Assembly: GCA_016708125.1 (NCBI GenBank)
Contig: JADJGF010000001.1
Location: 1,758,001-1,822,000 of the forward strand
Length of the DNA: 64,000 bases
From: Ignavibacteriota bacterium
GTDB taxonomy: Bacteria; Bacteroidota; Ignavibacteria; Ignavibacteriales; Melioribacteraceae
Direction: 5' to 3'
Both the position numbers and the translations under genes were made by a program. The number at the start of each line of letters is the position of its first letter. The first letter of the stretch is position 1. Of the stretch, positions 1 to 9,003 are shown piece by piece. A model generated the notes under the pieces. That model was not told where the DNA came from. It did no database searches and was given only the letters and a program-made list of their open reading frames with translations.

Positions 1-327
1 ACCGACGAATCTATATTCAACGCGAATAATATAATTCGAGAATTTTTTGTTATAAAAAATATGACCAAATTTATTATCAAAATTTTGGTATTCATCATAA
101 GATACTTTTAAAATTCCGTCTTTAACTTGAAAGGTATTTTTATAATTATCGTTTAACACATGTCCGGAAAATTTAATTTTCCATCCGGATAAATCTTTTC
201 CGTTAAAAAGACTTATCCAATTATCAGAATCATTCTTACTTGAAGAGCATGAGTTTACTGTTACAAATAAAATAAGAATAAAAATTTTAAAACTATTTGT
301 TAAAATATTTTTTGATATTGAAATCAT
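1..327 (-). CDS. DUF1080 (3-keto-disaccharide hydrolase-like) lipoprotein, 3' end missing
   Basis: Only the first 109 codons are in the window; the gene runs off the left edge. The N-terminus has a hydrophobic stretch (about residues 13-24) and a lipobox-like VNSC with Cys27, so it should be an exported lipoprotein. From residue 37 the pattern W-x2-LFNGKDLSGW, then a later VKDGIL, is the usual start of the DUF1080 (3-keto-disaccharide hydrolase, concanavalin-like) fold, which is linked to sugar or glycoside breakdown at the cell surface. The start ATG overlaps the stop of the GNAT gene upstream as ATGA, so the two are probably translated together. The catalytic part is not visible, so activity cannot be judged. 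Confidence 0.75.
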   Translation of the reverse strand, partial: MISISKNILTNSFKIFILILFVTVNSCSSSKNDSDNWISLFNGKDLSGWKIKFSGHVLNDNYKNTFQVKDGILKVSYDEYQNFDNKFGHIFYNKKFSNYIIRVEYRFVG

Positions 328-911
328 TTTATTTCTCCAAATTTTAATGATAATTCTTTTAATTTTTGCCACTCATCTTTAAGAACGCTAAAGTAAATTG
401 AATCGCGTCTTCTATTATTTGTCATTAACATATGACTTCTTAAAATTCCTTCTTCAACTGCGCCAATTCTTTTTAATGCAATTCTTGCATGAACATTTAA
501 AACATCAGTTTTAAATTCAACCCGACTAAGATTTAAATCTTCAAAACAATATTTCAGCATAAGAAATTTTACTTGATCATTTATTCTTTTTCCTTGAAAC
601 TCTTTTGAAATCCACGTCCAGCCAATTTCAATTCTTAAATCTCTTTGAGAAAAGTTTCCAAAACTTGTTGAGCCAATTATTCTATTTTCTGGTTTGTAAA
701 TTATTGTAAATGGTATGCGAGTTTTGTTTTGTAAATCATTTACGGCAGTTTCGACCCAATTTTTTAATTCTTCTAAATTTGATAAATCGCTTGCAAAGTA
801 ATACCAAAGTTTTTGTTCATTCGTAATTTCTTTAAAACTGTAAAAATCAACCGATTTTATTGGTCGAAGTAAAACATTAGAATTTTCTAAAACTATATTA
901 TAATTAAGCAT
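324..911 (-). CDS. GNAT family N-acetyltransferase (RimJ/RimL type)
   Basis: A 195-residue protein with the RimJ/RimL-type GNAT layout: an N-terminal strand (VLLRPIKSVDF), a central acetyl-CoA-binding region around IEIGWTWISKEFQGK, and the C-terminal RVEFKTDVLNVHARIALKRIGA segment seen in ribosomal-protein or small-molecule N-acetyltransferases. The family transfers acetyl from acetyl-CoA to an amine; the substrate is unknown and cannot be read from sequence. It is the first gene of a minus-strand pair with the DUF1080 lipoprotein (4-base ATGA overlap). Its start faces the divergent MFS gene across 114 bases that must hold both promoters. Confidence 0.85.
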   Translation of the reverse strand: MLNYNIVLENSNVLLRPIKSVDFYSFKEITNEQKLWYYFASDLSNLEELKNWVETAVNDLQNKTRIPFTIIYKPENRIIGSTSFGNFSQRDLRIEIGWTWISKEFQGKRINDQVKFLMLKYCFEDLNLSRVEFKTDVLNVHARIALKRIGAVEEGILRSHMLMTNNRRRDSIYFSVLKDEWQKLKELSLKFGEIK

Positions 912-1025
912 AATATTTTCTTATAATTTTTATCACTAAAAAATAGTTATAATTTTTGCAGATAAATAAATTATTTTTCAATTACATTTTTTGATAAAAA
1001 TAAAATTTACGTCTTTAGAATATCA

Positions 1026-2345
1026 ATGTTTGAGAATTCTCCCACAATAAAAAATATATTGCGCGCATTTAAATCAAGAAATTATAGATTATTTTTTGGC
1101 GGACAAGGAATTTCTCTAATTGGCACATGGATGCAGCAAATTGCTCTAGGTTGGCTTGTTTACAGATTAACAGATTCTCCATTTTTATTAGGATTGGTAA
1201 GTTTCTCGGCACAAGTTCCAACATTTATTTTTGCTTCGTTTGCCGGAGTTTTTGCCGATCGATATAATAAACATTCCATAATTTTATCAACACAAATTTT
1301 AGCTTTAATTCAAGCATCAATTTTGGCTTTTCTGACACTTACAAATGTTATTCAAATTTGGCACATAATTTTTCTTGCAATTTTTAACGGATTGATAAAC
1401 GCATTCGATATGCCAACGCGACAATCTTTTGTAATTGATTTAGTTGAACACAGAGATGATTTACCCAACGCAATTGCACTTAATTCATCAATGTTTAATG
1501 CCTCCAGATTGATTGGACCAACTGTTGCTGGATTTATTATCTCATCTTTTGGGGAAGGGATTTGTTTTTTAATAAATGCGATAAGCTATTTTGCGGTTAT
1601 AATAGCATTAATGTTGATGAAATTTGAAAATATAGAAAAACAAATTTCAGATAAGAAATTATTAAAAGGAATTAAGGAAGGATTTGTTTACGCATTCAAT
1701 TTTATTCCAATTAGAACTTTGTTATTGCTGATTGCAGTTTTAAGTTTAATTGGAATGCCTTACACAGTTTTAATGCCCATTTTTGCCAAAGATATTTTAC
1801 AAGGAAACGCTAGTACTTTAGGATTTTTATTTGGAGCAATCGGCATTGGAGCTTTTATTGGTGCAATTTATTTAGCTTCTCGTAAAACTGTTTTGGGTTT
1901 GGGAAAAATTATTGTAATTGCTACAACAGTTTTTTCATTAGGATTAATATTTTTTTCGCAATCGAGAGCATTATATTTTTCAATTCCATTAATGATTTTT
2001 ATCGGCTGGGGAATGATGACGCAGATGGCTTCCTCAAATACATTATTGCAAACAATTGTTGATGAAGATAAACGCGGAAGAATTATGAGTTTATATGTAA
2101 TGTCATTTATGGGTACTGCACCGCTTGGAAGCTTGCTTGCCGGAACTTTAGCCGGAAAAATTGGCGCATCTAATGCTGTTTTGTTAATGGGAGTTATAAG
2201 TTTAATTACGGCATTTTGGTTTTCTAAAAAATTGCCGGAAATTAGAAAACATACAAAACCAATTTATATTAAATTGGGAATTATTCCGGAAGTCTCAAAA
2301 GGTTTACAATCGGCAACGCAATTAAATATTCCGCCGAATAAATAA
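1026..2345 (+). CDS. MFS transporter, MFS_3/EntS-like exporter
   Basis: A 439-residue polytopic membrane protein with about 11-12 hydrophobic segments. The opening NYRLFFGGQGISLIGTWMQQ and the DRYNKH loop after TM2 are hallmarks of the MFS_3 (enterobactin exporter-like) branch, whose members are proton-driven exporters of small molecules. A second signature, DMPTRQSF with the following VEHRDDLPNAIALNS, is also typical of this branch. Substrate is not predictable. It stands alone on the plus strand between two minus-strand units. The ATG was chosen because no alternative lies upstream in frame. Confidence 0.88.
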   Translation: MFENSPTIKNILRAFKSRNYRLFFGGQGISLIGTWMQQIALGWLVYRLTDSPFLLGLVSFSAQVPTFIFASFAGVFADRYNKHSIILSTQILALIQASILAFLTLTNVIQIWHIIFLAIFNGLINAFDMPTRQSFVIDLVEHRDDLPNAIALNSSMFNASRLIGPTVAGFIISSFGEGICFLINAISYFAVIIALMLMKFENIEKQISDKKLLKGIKEGFVYAFNFIPIRTLLLLIAVLSLIGMPYTVLMPIFAKDILQGNASTLGFLFGAIGIGAFIGAIYLASRKTVLGLGKIIVIATTVFSLGLIFFSQSRALYFSIPLMIFIGWGMMTQMASSNTLLQTIVDEDKRGRIMSLYVMSFMGTAPLGSLLAGTLAGKIGASNAVLLMGVISLITAFWFSKKLPEIRKHTKPIYIKLGIIPEVSKGLQSATQLNIPPNK

Positions 2346-2377
2346 TTGATAATCATCATTTTTTTCACTTTAAAATA

Positions 2378-2485
2378 TTATTCTTCTTTTTGCGGAGTTT
2401 TCAAAATCTTAAGAAAAAATTTTACTGTAAAAAAAATAATTACTGCCCAAGCCGATAACATCATAATTAAAGAGGAAGTACTCAT
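2378..2485 (-). CDS. MetS-like small subunit of the NSS transporter (35 aa)
   Basis: A 35-codon open frame begins inside the stop region of the sodium symporter (ATGA overlap at 2482-2485). It encodes a short N-terminus, one hydrophobic helix (about residues 6-24, LIMMLSAWAVIIFFTV) and a basic tail ending KTPQKEE. This is the pattern of MetS/MtrA-type small proteins that sit next to bacterial NSS transporters; in the Corynebacterium MetPS methionine system the small subunit is required for transport. Position, overlap, single helix and charged tail all agree, so I call it a real gene despite its size. The functional link to this symporter is inferred from the family. Confidence 0.7.
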   Translation of the reverse strand: MSTSSLIMMLSAWAVIIFFTVKFFLKILKTPQKEE

Positions 2486-4134
2486 TTTTTATTCACTCCA
2501 TTTTTAAGTAATTTTTTATTCTTCCAAGATTTGTGAACCATAAATGCAATTGCCGCAAATGTTAACATCAACAAAACTCTTGTAAAATCTTGTACAAAAA
2601 TTCTTGTCGGTAAACCATCAATAAACCATTTTGTATTTTCTGCACCAACATGAAAAATTACACCAATCACACTATCCGGAGCAAATTGCCAGCCGTTTCC
2701 GGAAAATAAATTTGAAATTGCAATTGACCAATCCACATTTGGTTTTATTGCAGCACCAATAAAAATAATTGAAATAAAAACGGGAGTTACGAATTTAATT
2801 AGAAATTTAAAAACATTAGGAATTTCGATATCTGCGCCGCGTGTAATTTCTGCCCAACCTTTGTCAATTCCAAAAACGTAAGCAAAAACTATTGATTCTA
2901 AAAGTGCGAAAACAACAAGCGAAAATGTACCGGTCCAAAAATCGAATTCATCAAAAGAGCCACCGGGATATAGCCAAACACAAATAAATCCTAATGTGAA
3001 AATTGCCAAACCGGTTAAGATTGCTCCTTTCTCACGTGGAATTTTAAATTCATCATTGAAGAAAGCCAAAATTGGCTGACCCATTGCAAGAGAAGAAGTT
3101 ATTCCGGCAAAAAATAATAATCCAAACCACATAGCTCCGGCTATTGGCGCAAACCATCCCCAATTATTAAATAAAGTTGGCAAAGTTAAAAATCCTAATG
3201 CGAAACCGCTACCTCCGGCTGTAGATGCTTGCACAACTTGAAGTCCAAGATATGCTGTTGCAATTGGAATTAATAATGATCCGCCCAAAACTACTTCTAC
3301 AAATTCATTCATCCATCCGGCAGATGAAGCATTAAGTGCAATATCTTGCTTTTCTTTAACGTAAGCCGAATAGCAATGAATAGAACCCATTCCAACAGAA
3401 AGTGTAAAGAATATCTGTCCCGCTGCAGCAAGCCAAGTTGTGGGATTAAACAATCCGCTGAAATTTGGTTCCCAAACAAAATTTAATCCAACCAACGGAC
3501 TTTGAACAACTCCGGGGTCGCTTGTATCTAATGTTAATCCTTTAATAACTAAAATAACTCCAAATAAAATTAATAATGGCATTCCAATTTTTGCGGCTAC
3601 TTCAATTCCTTTTGCCAAACCGCGAGAAAGAATCCAAACATTTAAAAGAAGGGTAACAACAAAAAAGAAGAAAGCCTCATATGGTAATGCAAAAATACTT
3701 GATTCGTGAACACCTAAATATTGAGGAAAAAAAACTGTGGGTTTTATATCAAAAAAAGTTCCGGTAATTGAATGAAATACGTAAGCTAAAGTCCAAGATT
3801 CAATATAAGTGTAGTAAGCAGCTATTGTTAAATTTGAAAATAAACCGAACACGCCGATATATTTTAAGAATTTAGATTTTCCCATAACGTCGAACATTCC
3901 GGGAGTTGAATGATGTCCGTACTTTCCACCGTGTCTTCCTATTGACCATTCAATATAGAGTAATGGCAATCCCATAACAACAAATGAAATTAAATACGGA
4001 ATAATGAATGCGCCGCCGCCGTTTTGTGAAGCTTGTGCTGGAAATCTTAAAAAATTTCCCAATCCAACTGCATTACCGGCCATTGCAAGAACTAAACCGA
4101 CTCGCGATCCCCATCTTTCTTTAGTATGTGACAT
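2482..4134 (-). CDS. Sodium-dependent transporter, NSS/SNF family
   Basis: A 550-residue protein with about 12 membrane helices. TM1 contains NAVGLGNFLRFP (about residues 21-32), the unwound sodium/substrate site of the neurotransmitter:sodium symporter (LeuT-like) fold; the following GGGAFIIPY also fits. NSS proteins co-import amino acids or related compounds with Na+ (and sometimes Cl-). The next gene downstream (35 aa) overlaps it by four bases and looks like the MetS small subunit, pointing to the bacterial MetP-like subgroup. Substrate cannot be fixed from sequence. Confidence 0.92.
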   Translation of the reverse strand: MSHTKERWGSRVGLVLAMAGNAVGLGNFLRFPAQASQNGGGAFIIPYLISFVVMGLPLLYIEWSIGRHGGKYGHHSTPGMFDVMGKSKFLKYIGVFGLFSNLTIAAYYTYIESWTLAYVFHSITGTFFDIKPTVFFPQYLGVHESSIFALPYEAFFFFVVTLLLNVWILSRGLAKGIEVAAKIGMPLLILFGVILVIKGLTLDTSDPGVVQSPLVGLNFVWEPNFSGLFNPTTWLAAAGQIFFTLSVGMGSIHCYSAYVKEKQDIALNASSAGWMNEFVEVVLGGSLLIPIATAYLGLQVVQASTAGGSGFALGFLTLPTLFNNWGWFAPIAGAMWFGLLFFAGITSSLAMGQPILAFFNDEFKIPREKGAILTGLAIFTLGFICVWLYPGGSFDEFDFWTGTFSLVVFALLESIVFAYVFGIDKGWAEITRGADIEIPNVFKFLIKFVTPVFISIIFIGAAIKPNVDWSIAISNLFSGNGWQFAPDSVIGVIFHVGAENTKWFIDGLPTRIFVQDFTRVLLMLTFAAIAFMVHKSWKNKKLLKNGVNKK

Positions 4135-4244
4135 AATTCTCTAAATTTATTTTCGGAAAATTAAATTAAAAAGTATATTCTACTTTTTTTATAAAGTTAA
4201 CCAAATATTTTTTTAAAATCGAAATTTAATTTCCCATTAGATAA

Positions 4245-5570
4245 TTATTCAATAATTAACTCTATTTTATCAGTCTTCAATCTTGAATTAAGCCAATTTG
4301 TAATTCTTCTTTTCGAATCATTAGAAAGCTTTGATTTATTCTTTACTTTAAGGATAACAAAGTGACTATTTACAGAATCCGTTTTCTCTATTCTATGTAT
4401 AGGTGTTTCAAAATATGAGCATGATATAATTTCCGGAAAAATTGAATTAATTTCTGAAAGTAAAACTTTTCCTAATTTTGATTTATTGTTTAGCGTATCT
4501 AAGAATTTTTGATTCTGAGTAATTGTATTATTTAATCTATTAATTTCTGTTTTTAATTGCTCAACTTCAGAAACGTTTTTATCAAATTGATTTATTGAAA
4601 ATCCTTGTTGAAAATTAATTTCTGCATCATTTAATTTAAAGTCCTTAGCTTTTTCGGCAATTATTTTCTTAGTGTTTTCATTTAAAAGATTACCGCCATA
4701 AATTAATTTTATTGATTTTCTTTCCGGAATAATTTCATTTTTTAATAAATAACTTCCTTCAAAAACTCCAATATTTTGAATATATCTATTTGCATTATCA
4801 GTAAATCTTTCATTCTGAACTAATTTATATCCAAAATAAATACTTGGAATTATAATTAATGTAATGATTATAGAAATCCATCTGTTAACTTTCTTTTTAT
4901 GAATTTCTTCAACAATTGTTCTTATAGGAAATTTTAAAATTTGTGAAATTATAACTGAAGAAAGCGCAATAAAAACTGTATTTATGGTAAATAAATAAAA
5001 CGCTCCGAAAAAATAATTAAATTGACCCGACGCAAGTCCGAAACCAGCAGTACATAACGGAGGCATTAAAGCTGTAGCAATTGCAACACCGGGAATTACA
5101 TTTCCTTTTTGTTTGCTGCTGATGGCAACAATTCCAGCCAAACCGCCAAATAATGCAATTAGTACATCATAAATTGTTGGACTTGTTCGCGCAAGTAATT
5201 CTGAATGAGCACTATATATTGGACTTATTGCAAAATACAATGTTGATGCAAGTAAACTTACAATTACTGCAAATGTAAAATTTTTAATTGCTTGACGAAG
5301 TAATGGGAAATTATAAGTTGCAATGCTGTAACCCATTCCGTTTATTGGTCCCATTAAAGGAGAAATTAACATTGCTCCAATTATTACAGCCGTTGAATTT
5401 ACATTTAAACCCACGGAAGCAATAACTATTGCGAAAACCAAAATCCATAAATTTGTTCCCTTAAAGACAATATCTTTCTCAATTGTTTTGTGAATTATTT
5501 CAAAATCATCAATCTCTTTTTCAAGATTAATATGAGTTAAAAATTTTCTAAGTAATTTGAATTTATTCAT
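4245..5570 (-). CDS. DUF389 (TIGR00341-type) membrane protein
   Basis: A 441-residue protein. The N-terminal half has five or six helices and the strongly conserved DUF389 block (VNSTAVIIGAMLISPLMGP, then GVAIATALMPPLCTAG). The C-terminal half, after a helix around IIITLIIIPSIYFGY, is soluble and includes a short coiled-coil-like stretch (VEQLKTEINRLNNTITQ). DUF389 proteins have no settled function. The long C-terminal domain resembles members in Bacteroidota-type genomes. It lies 21 bases downstream of the YfiT-like gene on the same strand, so co-transcription is likely. Confidence 0.88.
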   Translation of the reverse strand: MNKFKLLRKFLTHINLEKEIDDFEIIHKTIEKDIVFKGTNLWILVFAIVIASVGLNVNSTAVIIGAMLISPLMGPINGMGYSIATYNFPLLRQAIKNFTFAVIVSLLASTLYFAISPIYSAHSELLARTSPTIYDVLIALFGGLAGIVAISSKQKGNVIPGVAIATALMPPLCTAGFGLASGQFNYFFGAFYLFTINTVFIALSSVIISQILKFPIRTIVEEIHKKKVNRWISIIITLIIIPSIYFGYKLVQNERFTDNANRYIQNIGVFEGSYLLKNEIIPERKSIKLIYGGNLLNENTKKIIAEKAKDFKLNDAEINFQQGFSINQFDKNVSEVEQLKTEINRLNNTITQNQKFLDTLNNKSKLGKVLLSEINSIFPEIISCSYFETPIHRIEKTDSVNSHFVILKVKNKSKLSNDSKRRITNWLNSRLKTDKIELIIE

Positions 5571-5591
5571 TTTTTATTCTTCAATTAATTT

Positions 5592-6125
5592 CTACCAATT
5601 ATTAGATTTCTTTAATTCAGTAATATGTGCAAGATGATGTTTACAGTGCCATGCATAGATAGATAAGTTTTCATCTAACTTTATTTCTTTTTTACTTTCC
5701 GGATGATAAAAACTTTTACTCCAATCATTTTCTGAAAAAGAGTTTAATAATGCAACCCATCTTTCGTGAATTCCTTCAATCATTTTTAAAGCTGAACTAA
5801 TAGGAAAATTTTTACTATCCTCCAAATCCGCCCATCGATCTTCAAAATATGGTTTTATTGTTGGATTATTTTCTGTTAATGCTAATTTAAATCTAATCAA
5901 ACTATTCATATTACTATCAGCGCAATGATTTACAACTTGTCTAACTGTCCAGCCATCCGGTCTGTATTGAGTGTTAAGTTGTTCATCATTTAAATTTTCA
6001 ACTTCAATTTTTAGTTTACGAGGAAAATCCTTAATTATTTCAATAAATTCGTTTCTCATTTCGGAAGTAATAATTTCAGGTTTTACAAATCTACCAATCG
6101 GATATTTTAGTTTTCCTAAATCCAT
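5592..6125 (-). CDS. YfiT/BstA-like DinB-fold putative metal-dependent transferase
   Basis: 177 residues starting MDLGKLKYPIGRF, the typical opening of the YfiT subgroup of the DinB superfamily. The three-histidine metal site is visible: VVNHCADS in the second helix and HHLAHITEL near the C-terminus. Some relatives are bacillithiol S-transferases (BstA); others are only called metal-dependent hydrolases. The ATG directly abuts the stop codon of the preceding 2H phosphoesterase gene, so they share a transcript. The thiol used by this organism is not known from the window, so I leave the symbol empty. Confidence 0.85.
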   Translation of the reverse strand: MDLGKLKYPIGRFVKPEIITSEMRNEFIEIIKDFPRKLKIEVENLNDEQLNTQYRPDGWTVRQVVNHCADSNMNSLIRFKLALTENNPTIKPYFEDRWADLEDSKNFPISSALKMIEGIHERWVALLNSFSENDWSKSFYHPESKKEIKLDENLSIYAWHCKHHLAHITELKKSNNW

Positions 6126-6812
6126 TTATTTTTCCAAAGTTAATTTTTCTAAAATTTGTACTTTTTCTTTTTTCTGATACCAATCATTTGCGACGAAAAT
6201 TATTTCTTCAACATCAAATTTTCCAAATTCATGATTTCTATATTTTTCTAAAATTTGTAAAAACTTTTCTTTATGTTGAATTTCATTTCTAAATCTTACA
6301 ACTGTTGAATGTGCCGTTTGAATTGCGTATCGTTTATCTAAAGACTGCTCAAGATTTGTTGAAGCAAACTCCTTTCTCAAATTATCTCTTAAAATATTTA
6401 GATAATTATTCGATGGAAATCCTTGAACCATAATTGCGGATTGAGTTCCCGTAATTCCGTTAAAATCTATTGAGAAATTTTTAATATTTATTAAACTTTT
6501 TTTTATAACTTCTAAATAATCTTCAATTTTTATTTTATCCAAACTAAAATTTTGATAACAAGAAATTACCGACATTACAGTTATGTGAATATCAGAATTT
6601 CTATAATAATATTGTTCGGGTTCAATAATTTTTAATTCGCTCACAAATTGCTGAATATTTTGTTTTACAATTTCCGGCGGAACAATAACAAGCGTAATTC
6701 CATATCTATTATCTGCTTTGGAAAAAAGTTGATTATCAACTTCTACATTTGAAAATTTTAGTTTGTTTACAAAATCAGAAAAGAGATTGTTATAATGTTC
6801 GGTTAATTTCAA
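6126..6812 (-). CDS. 2H phosphoesterase superfamily protein (2'-5' RNA ligase-like)
   Basis: 228 residues with two H-x-(T/S)-x motifs spaced as in the 2H phosphoesterase fold: DIHITVMS (first half) and TAHSTVVRF (second half). 2H enzymes include RNA 2'-5' ligases/cyclic phosphodiesterases. This branch is often labelled mutarotase-like in databases, without clear evidence. Both catalytic histidines and following Thr residues are present, so it should be active on a cyclic or 2',5' phosphodiester, but substrate is an inference. First gene of a minus-strand run continuing into the YfiT-like and DUF389 genes. Confidence 0.72.
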   Translation of the reverse strand: MKLTEHYNNLFSDFVNKLKFSNVEVDNQLFSKADNRYGITLVIVPPEIVKQNIQQFVSELKIIEPEQYYYRNSDIHITVMSVISCYQNFSLDKIKIEDYLEVIKKSLINIKNFSIDFNGITGTQSAIMVQGFPSNNYLNILRDNLRKEFASTNLEQSLDKRYAIQTAHSTVVRFRNEIQHKEKFLQILEKYRNHEFGKFDVEEIIFVANDWYQKKEKVQILEKLTLEK

Positions 6813-6844
6813 ATTTCACCTAATGTATTTCTATTTAAAGATGT

Positions 6845-6861
6845 GATCTTTTTGAAAGATC
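6845..6861. promoter_or_regulatory. Inverted repeat upstream of the 2H phosphoesterase gene
   Basis: GATCTTT and AAAGATC arms (7 bp) around a 3-base centre, 33 bases before the 6812 start codon on the minus strand and about 190 bases before the divergent MFS gene. It could be an operator or a 5'-UTR hairpin; no run of T follows on either strand close enough for a clear terminator. Confidence 0.3.
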
Positions 6862-7052
6862 GTATCTCTAAAGTTTTAAAAAAATATAAAATTCAAAATA
6901 TTTTGTTAATAATAACTACCGCAATAATTCTAAGTTACTGATTTCAAGATTTCGGTAAAATCTTAAAGTAAAATTTTAATAACATTTATTATAAAAAAGT
7001 TTTAAGTTATCAAACAAATTAAGCATAGTTTTTGTCACAAAATTTAAACTTT

Positions 7053-8288
7053 ATGGAAACTATAAGCAAAAGTAAATTATCCCAAGTTATGAATACAACT
7101 GTTCTTGTTTCTGCACTTGGGTATTTTGTAGATATTTATGATTTAATACTTTTCGGAATTGTACGCGTTCCAAGCTTAACAGAATTGGGTTATGCTGGAG
7201 AAGGTTTAATTAAAAACGGCGTATTTCTTTTAAATATGCAAATGACGGGAATGCTAATCGGCGGAATTTTTTGGGGAATTTACGGCGATAAAAAGGGAAG
7301 ACTTTCAGTATTATTCGGATCTATTTTTCTTTACTCAATTGCAAATATTGCAAATGCTTTTGTTACGAATATAGAAATGTATGCTTTCTTAAGATTACTT
7401 GCGGGAATTGGATTAGCCGGAGAACTTGGCGCGGCGGTAACATTAATTAGCGAAATTTTACCAAAAGAATTACGAGGTTACGGAACTGCAATTGTTGCAA
7501 CAATCGGCGTTAGCGGAGCAATTGGCGCAGCAATTGTTGCCGAACTTTTTACTTGGCAGACTTCATACATAATCGGCGGAATTCTTGGATTGATTTTATT
7601 AGTTATGCGAATTAAAATGTTTGAATCCGGAATGTACAAAACAATTAAAGATTCTCATGTTTCAAAAGGAAATTTTATAAAACTTTTTACTTCTCGCGAA
7701 AGATTTTTACGTTATCTGAATTGCATTCTAATTGGATTGCCGATTTGGTACGTGGTTGGCGTGCTTATTACTTTTTCGCCGGAGTTTGGAAAAGTGCTTG
7801 GAGCAAAAGGAGATATTTCTGCGGGCAAAGCAATTATGTTTACTTACATCGGATTAATTTTTGGTGATTTTGCAAGCGGATTTTTGAGTCAATATTTAAA
7901 GAGCAGAAAAAAAATTATTATGATGTTTATTTTTCTAACATTAGTGTTTATAATAGTTTATCTTTTCTCTTCAAATTTTACCGTAAATTATTTTTACGGA
8001 TTATGTGTTGCTTTAGGAATTGCAATTGGATATTGGGCTGTTTTTGTAACAATTGCTTCAGAACAATTTGGGACAAATATCAGATCAACAGTTACTACAA
8101 CGGTGCCTAATTTTATTAGGGGTTCTGTAGTTCCAATTACATTTTTGTTTGAATATTTACGCGGCAATTTCGGAATGATAAACTCCGCATTAATTGTGGG
8201 AATTCTAAGTGTAATAATTGCATTCTTTTCGGCATATCATTTAAAAGAAACTTTTGGCAACGATCTTAATTATGTGGAAGATATTTAA
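7053..8288 (+). CDS. MFS transporter, metabolite:H+ symporter type
   Basis: About 411 residues with 12 predicted helices. The motif GDKKGRLSV after TM2 is the classic MFS loop motif (G-D-x2-GR), and ELRGYGTA plus the GxxGA-rich helix fit the sugar/organic-acid permease branch rather than drug exporters. I place the start at the ATG at 7053 (MET-ISKSK); an in-frame TTG at 7032 would add seven residues but has no better ribosome binding site. Three bases separate it from the DedA gene, so the two form an operon. Substrate unknown. Confidence 0.85.
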   Translation: METISKSKLSQVMNTTVLVSALGYFVDIYDLILFGIVRVPSLTELGYAGEGLIKNGVFLLNMQMTGMLIGGIFWGIYGDKKGRLSVLFGSIFLYSIANIANAFVTNIEMYAFLRLLAGIGLAGELGAAVTLISEILPKELRGYGTAIVATIGVSGAIGAAIVAELFTWQTSYIIGGILGLILLVMRIKMFESGMYKTIKDSHVSKGNFIKLFTSRERFLRYLNCILIGLPIWYVVGVLITFSPEFGKVLGAKGDISAGKAIMFTYIGLIFGDFASGFLSQYLKSRKKIIMMFIFLTLVFIIVYLFSSNFTVNYFYGLCVALGIAIGYWAVFVTIASEQFGTNIRSTVTTTVPNFIRGSVVPITFLFEYLRGNFGMINSALIVGILSVIIAFFSAYHLKETFGNDLNYVEDI

Positions 8289-8291
8289 TTT

Positions 8292-8942
8292 ATGGAAACA
8301 ATAAAATATTTAATTGATCTTTTTCTTCACTTAGATGTACATCTTAACGAATTAATTTTACAGTATGGAACAGTAACATACCTTATTTTATTTTTAGTAA
8401 TTTTTGCTGAAACCGGATTAGTTGTTACGCCTTTTCTACCGGGGGATTCGCTACTTTTCGCTGCGGGAACTTTTGCAGCTTTAGGTTCTTTTGATGTTAC
8501 AATTTTATTTTTAATTCTTACAGTTGCGGCAATTCTTGGAGATACAGTAAATTATTGGATTGGAAAATATATTGGTCCAAAAGTATTTGAAAAAGATTCT
8601 CGTTTTATTAAAAAAGAATATTTAGATAGAACGCATAAGTTTTATGAAAAACACGGCGGCAAAACAATTATAATTGCAAGGTTTGTTCCAATAGTTAGAA
8701 CTTTTGCTCCTTTTGTTGCGGGCGTTGGAGCTATGACATACTCAAAATTTATTTTGTATAATATTGTCGGCGGAATTTTGTGGTGTGCACTTTTTATTTT
8801 TGGCGGATATTTTTTCGGAAATCTTCCGGTTGTTAAAAATAATTTTTCTATTGTAATAGTTACAATAATTCTAATTTCTGTTCTTCCGGGAGTTATTGAA
8901 TATGTAAAGCATAAAAAAAATAATAATAAAAATATTATTTAA
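8292..8942 (+). CDS. DedA family membrane protein
   Basis: 216 residues with the DedA/VTT-domain layout: a re-entrant N-terminal part with FAETGLVVTPFLPGDSLLF, then GDTVNYWIGKYIG, and the conserved HGGKTIIIARFVPIVRTFAPFVAG with its two arginines. DedA proteins are thought to scramble or flip lipid carriers such as undecaprenyl phosphate or phosphatidylethanolamine. Length and motifs are normal. It closes the two-gene operon with the MFS gene and is followed by a hairpin between convergent genes. Confidence 0.92.
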   Translation: METIKYLIDLFLHLDVHLNELILQYGTVTYLILFLVIFAETGLVVTPFLPGDSLLFAAGTFAALGSFDVTILFLILTVAAILGDTVNYWIGKYIGPKVFEKDSRFIKKEYLDRTHKFYEKHGGKTIIIARFVPIVRTFAPFVAGVGAMTYSKFILYNIVGGILWCALFIFGGYFFGNLPVVKNNFSIVIVTIILISVLPGVIEYVKHKKNNNKNII

Positions 8943-8958
8943 GAGAATTAATAATATT

Positions 8959-8986
8959 GTAGCGAATTTGAAAATCAATTCGCTAC
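8959..8986. terminator. Hairpin between convergent genes
   Basis: Perfect 10-bp arms GTAGCGAATT / AATTCGCTAC with an 8-base loop, sitting between the DedA stop and the convergent F420-reductase-like gene. Placement suits a bidirectional terminator, although no strong T-run follows directly. Confidence 0.5.
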
Positions 8987-9003
8987 TAAGATAAATTCTA
9001 TTA

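Noticed and set aside
5971..6177. Plus-strand open frame opposite the YfiT-like gene
   Set aside because: Antisense shadow of a well-supported coding region.
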